52,665 nt of DNA from the NCBI GenBank assembly GCA_000226015.1, contig JH154806.1:178876-231540 (forward strand), in the 5' to 3' direction. The position numbers were made by a program, and so were the translations under genes. Positions 48,589-52,665 of the stretch are shown piece by piece; position 1 is the first letter of the stretch, and each line of letters starts with the position of its first letter. This DNA is from Mnemiopsis leidyi. Taxonomy: Eukaryota; Ctenophora; Tentaculata; Lobata; Bolinopsidae. The notes beneath the pieces are model-generated. The model was not told the DNA's origin. It saw only the letters and a list, made by a program, of their open reading frames with translations, and searched no databases.

Positions 48589-50165
48589 CTAGTTATTCTG
48601 TTCGTAATTGCACATGTAGTCCTTAGAACAGAGATAGTCCCCATCAAACTCGTCTGGATCGCACTTACACGTCGCCCCCGTCATCTCTTACAGACGTCCA
48701 CTTGGGTCACAGGTCGGAAAATCGGAGGGAACTCTGTCTGCCTTCCAGTTTCCTTCGTTCATGACTAATCCTTGTCCTCTGTCTGGATGCACATCATAGT
48801 GACAGTGAGCGAACCAGACTCCTGGGTTATCTGTGTTGAACCTCACCACAGCTGCTCCAAATGACGGAACAATGATCACGTCTTTCAGAACCCACCGACG
48901 GCCGACACTGGGGCAGAGAAGCCAGTCTCCAGATCAGTTATCAAGCACAGGCCGGGTCCAAAGCAGCTGGGGTTCGGACGTGAGATTTCTTCGAGAACTT
49001 CAAATTTGTGGCCGTGAAGATCGGGTGGGCGAAACCTGCTCGTGACTGGATGACTATAATGACAGTCTTGTTCAACTCTAGGTTCAGAAAGTTGGTGTAG
49101 TTGGTCAGGTCTTTGCTGTTCTCGAATTCAGGATAAGCCATAGGCTTGTAAGGCAGAGCGTTTTGTACTTTAGGCCCTCCATCAAGTGAGAAGAAGTAAC
49201 CGTAGAATGGTTCCTGACTGGATTCAAAGTCTGCTGTGAGGATATCTATATCGTCCAGGATAGGACGGTTCTCGAACTCGAAGTCCTTCGTCTTGAGTGC
49301 CGTGACCGAGACACACTTCTCCTGCTCTCCGTAGTAATTGCAGTTCATCACTATTGGATCAGGATTGGGAGAAGTGGTCGCCTTGCCCTCCACAAACCTG
49401 TTCCACCTACTTGGTCTTAACTGTAGGGTGGTGAGAACAACTGCTGATGGGTTGTCTACAGCAGTAGTGGAGCCTCTCATCAGCACGTTCTTTGGTTGAT
49501 CCACGTCTAACTTGACGAGAACATCGTATCTTTCTCCAAGATGGACTTGTAATTGATCCACCTCGTAAGGCTCAACATCACTCCCATCTGTAGCTACACC
49601 TTGAACCTGAACCCGTCTATACTCCAGAGTAGAGGACCAGCAAAACCTCCACCGTTGATTATTCTGAATCTGTCTTCCCCGTTTTCGAACTGCATGAAGT
49701 CGCTGTCCTCGCCTCCGTTAACGGTGCCTCCACTCCAGGGTGCGTTAAAACCTCCACTCTGTCTAAACCCTCCCACACCCATCATGTAGTCATGTGTCAT
49801 GTAGTTGGGGTAGAAATCTTGGTAGAAGAGAACCCGTTCATTCAGATGAGTGTAGTCCTGGATGTTCCTGTATCTTGAACCTGTAGGTCATGCTCTCTCC
49901 TGGTGCTATGGGACACTGGACCAGCCCTACTGGTCCGTCATAGAGCTGGTAGTCTCGCATCTCCAGACCGTGCCAATGGATAGACAGTCCACTGTCAGAT
50001 AGCTTGTTTTTCACCTTCACTTCCAGGATTTCCCCTTGTCTCACGAACAGAGCTGGTCCCTTGACCCTCCCGTTGATGGTGTTGACGATCAGAGTTCTTC
50101 CTTCCACCACTTGCGACCAAAGTTCCAATAAAAGTTGCTAGTAAAAGTACTAAAAGTAGCTTCAT
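48589..50165 (-). pseudogene. broken inverted copy of multicopper oxidase
   Basis: A close copy of the oxidase at 44939, in opposite orientation (tail to tail). Starting at an ATG (50165-50163, MKLLLVLLLA) it shows: a deletion of about 90 nt after the signal peptide that shifts frame; loss of about 120 nt covering the HTH copper motif (after EHPG); a one-base loss giving a stop after GFRFKV; a small deletion that destroys HLHGH; a deletion before the T1 region; and CAA to TAA after SGRL. The HWHG and HCHYDVHPDRGQ motifs survive, including the Gln. Remaining blocks such as VVEGRTLIVNTINGR are almost identical to the intact gene, so the copy is recent or was kept similar by gene conversion. Confidence 0.9.
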
Positions 50166-50547
50166 TGTTGAATTTTGTGTGCTGACTGCGGCCCCGGGCT
50201 TGCTGGGGCTTATAAAGCTGCAGAGTCGGAGTGGGAGAGATTTGACAACAGGGAAACATGTGCCTACTCAGTGATCTTTTCAGCAGATGGTCTTACCTTA
50301 AAACCTCAATATTAAGCCCTATTCATGATGTGGTATGGAGTTGTGAAAAACACTTGAAATTTAAATACTCCTGTAGATACTGCTAATCCACCTTGGATTG
50401 TTTATCTTCTAGTGGAGGTGCAGTTTGCTGTTTGCACCAATATGTCGCAATTGGAAGCCCACTTCACCGTACAAGTAAAGGACAATGACGTGCTATGATT
50501 ATGCTATTGCTAATAATAATGCTTTGATGTGGTTCATGAAGTAGAGC
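50166..50547. other. spacer between oxidase copy and LRR gene
   Basis: Short region with a TATAAG (minus strand, about 50209-50214) that fits the old promoter of the broken oxidase copy. Otherwise nothing recognised. Confidence 0.4.
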
Positions 50548-52280
50548 CTAGAAACTTAATGCGGGTAATTTTGGCTTCTGCTGGGTCGATAATACGAATT
50601 TGCTAGGAAATTTGTTTACTGAACAGTACAAGTAAGTGATCGGTAAAATTTACGCCTCCGACTTCAGTATTTTTGCGAGTACCCACAAGAAAATAACAGC
50701 TCATGATATTTTGACCTAACGATGTGAAATTTAAGGAAGCAGTGGTAGAACTGAACTGCTAAAGCTCACCACAGTCAATAGATTTGCCCGCCAGACTGGT
50801 CAGAGCGGCTCCTCTGAGGATTGGGGGAGCTCCGCAGGTAGCGTCCTTGTCTCTAAACGCTGGAGGGATCTTCAGGGAGCAGTCACAGACAATAGGATTG
50901 TCGTGAATCTTCCTTAGGAGATGGTCATTTAACGAAATTTTCGAATATGTAGTCAGAATTTTCTAGGAGCTTTTTTCATAAACTAACGTGCTATAACATA
51001 TTATACCATTACCTAGTAAATTCTCTTCATCAATCAACTAAAGTATTAAGATAAAAATTCTTAAATCTAAGATGATATTCAAAACTCACAATTTTATTTT
51101 CTCGTGAATAATTTCGGTAGGAACTTCCGTCAGCTCATTGTTGGATAGATATCTGAAAAGGCTTCCCATTTGACTGATAAGTACAGATCACAAAACTTAA
51201 GTTGAATTAATGGAGTGGTCCCCTAAAGTGCATTTTTCTTGAAAATTTCATGCTGTAAAACTAAACCATAATAAAGAATGGTCGGGAATAAATCGGTTTA
51301 TGTGTGGTTCTCCACTCACATTCTAGGATCTCTGAATGTTTCATCCACGCATATAAAAGCTCCATCTTCTATCATTGAAATCTGGTTGTGCATTAGGTTC
51401 CTATAGTATGAAGGGTATTAGTTTGGCTAATATCTTTCATATATAACTCCTTCAATTTTCGTGATAACTTTGCTCAGATCTTTTAATAAACCTTACCTCG
51501 GTTTAACAGTTACATGGTGGATTAACAGATTACCGACATACGATAATTTCTTTAACAAATCTAGAATATCTTACAATTGTTCTAGAACAAACTAGAATAT
51601 CTTACCATTGTTCTTGAACAATACTAGAATATCTTACCATTGTTCTTGAACAAAACTAGAATATCTTACAATTGACAATTGTTCTAGAAACACTACAATA
51701 TCTTACATTGATTGTTCTAGAACAAAACTAGAATATCTTACTATTGTTCTAGAACAATACTAGAATATCTTACAATTGTTCTAGAAAAACTAAGGTATCT
51801 TACATTAATTGTCCTAGAAAAACTAGAATATCTTACAATTGTTGTAGAACAAAACAAGAATATCTTACAATTGTTGTACTCTGACGAGTGGGGTAAAAAC
51901 GTCCCTACCCACTCTGTCGATGTTATTTCCTGTTATGTATCTGAAACATATGGTAAATGTAGATCTAATAAAAAACATGCTAAATTTGCAAAAAACACTT
52001 TTCTCTAATAACTTTCTCAGAGGTTTTTACTTATTCTGACTTAAACTTGCACTGAAAGTATTTTGTTTTGAAAATAGATCTGACCAACAAGACTTATCAC
52101 GATTTTCAGAAAAACAGTTCTCACATCTGTTTAAGTTTGGGACTGTCTTTAAACATGTTATCTGGGAGATGAGATAATCCCAGGTTTATAAGTCTTACTG
52201 TCACTAGTTTCTTCAGACCATGAAAAGCTTCCGGGTGGATTGTTAAGTTGTCAGCCGCCTTCGGTAAATATTGTATTCTC
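50548..52280 (-). CDS. leucine-rich-repeat protein, 3' part
   Basis: Exons visible: 52280-52125, 51940-51869, 51560-51497, 51400-51320, 51152-51090, 50912-50770, and a likely last exon 50618-50548 ending in TAG. They encode LRRs (AFHGLKKLVTVRLINLGL, ITGNNIDRVGRDVF, LMHNQISMIEDGAF, YLSNNELTEVP) and a C-terminal cap (DNPIVCDCSL, ATCGAPP, SIDC). Phases agree at every join except 51869 to 51560, where the intron is a repeat array and boundaries may shift. No membrane segment follows the cap, so a secreted protein is predicted if the last exon is right. The gene starts beyond the right part of the window. Confidence 0.75.
51561..51868. repeat. intron made of 30-32-bp splice-site repeats
   Basis: About ten copies of a unit with palindrome ttgttctagaacaa. 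On the minus strand the units carry GTAAGATATTCTAG, an overlapping donor and acceptor. The array spans this LRR intron from end to end, including the real donor and acceptor. Confidence 0.88.
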
Positions 52281-52347
52281 CTAGGAAAAACGAATGAAGA
52301 TTGTTAAGTAGTATGGGCAAAAGGGTCATATAGTTTGGTGAGTGGGG

Positions 52348-52665
52348 CAATTGGCGCCATTGGCGCCAATGGATCCACTCAATGGAACAAATGGATGTTC
52401 CAATGGCGCCAATGGCGATGAGGTCAGTGGTGCCAATGGTGGTCCCAATCGCCATTGGCGCCAATGGTTGTGTTCCATTGGCGACAATGGCGATCGCCAT
52501 TGGTGACTATTGGCGCCATTATAATGGATCCATTGGAACCACTCGATGGTGATACCTTTTTCACGATCACCACTCAGAGTGAATGGATCATTTGGAATTC
52601 CAATGGCGACAATGGCGACATTGGCGCCAATGGCGACAATGGCAAAATGGTACCAATGACGACAA
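52348..52665. repeat. GGCGCC-rich minisatellite
   Basis: Irregular units of 8-10 bp built on ccattggcgccaatgg and aatggcgac, with many self-complementary TTGGCGCCAA and GGATCC cores. It runs past the window end. The open frame across it (52243-52500) is a by-product of the repeat. Confidence 0.92.

Noticed and set aside
48589..50165. Second working multicopper oxidase with introns
   Set aside because: The breaks are deletions and a nonsense codon relative to the intact copy, not insertions with splice sites, and they remove copper ligands.
52243..52500. Ala/Ile-rich protein frame
   Set aside because: It is produced by the GGCGCC minisatellite and overlaps a real LRR exon in another frame.

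Overview
The window is nuclear DNA from an invertebrate animal. The evidence is GT-AG introns that keep codon phase across many exons, class A GPCRs, C-type lectin, sushi (CCP) and LRR-CT domains, a sushi-trypsin protease, a long coiled-coil membrane protein resembling the ciliary EVC family, and MITE and LINE debris. I cannot name the species; the mix would fit a cnidarian-like or other non-vertebrate metazoan. One 14-base assembly gap (N) lies at 27739-27752. All exon joins were made by eye from splice signals and phase, with no transcript support.

Layout. 1-420: 40-bp satellite. 1860-2261: hAT-type MITE with a perfect 8-bp target duplication. 3348-4355 (-): GPCR lacking an in-frame Met, with a decayed relative at 5652-5843. 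6536-8230 (+): intronless BTB protein. 8764-11572 (-): complete six-exon GPCR (345 aa) with minisatellites in two introns. 11855-12073 (-): lone XKR-like exon. 12.1-17.1 kb: gene-poor, with a tRNA-like SINE trace. 17223-24181 (+): secreted lectin, CTLD-CCP-CCP-CTLD (427 aa, 11 exons). 24985-31167 (-): 16-exon, 961-aa EVC-like protein, with a transposon carrying a LINE fragment in one intron. 31936-35264 (+): two tandem, related small membrane proteins built on ladders of Cys-Cys pairs. 36218-44229 (-): about 16 sushi domains ending in a trypsin domain. 44939-46762 (+): intronless secreted multicopper oxidase. 48589-50165 (-): its inverted, broken copy. 50548-52280 (-): LRR protein running off the window. 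52348-52665: GGCGCC-rich minisatellite.

How the parts relate. Five of the later loci (lectin, CCP protease, multicopper oxidase, LRR protein, Cys-Cys proteins) are predicted secreted or surface proteins of kinds often used in innate defence or the extracellular matrix. The clustering is suggestive only. The most distinctive signals are: (1) the Cys-Cys ladder proteins, which I cannot place in a family; (2) several introns made largely of tandem repeats that begin at, or include, their own splice sites; (3) a multicopper oxidase with Gln at the usual T1 axial-ligand position, paired with an inverted copy that has lost copper-binding segments; (4) a sushi-trypsin protease without a basic residue before its activation motif.
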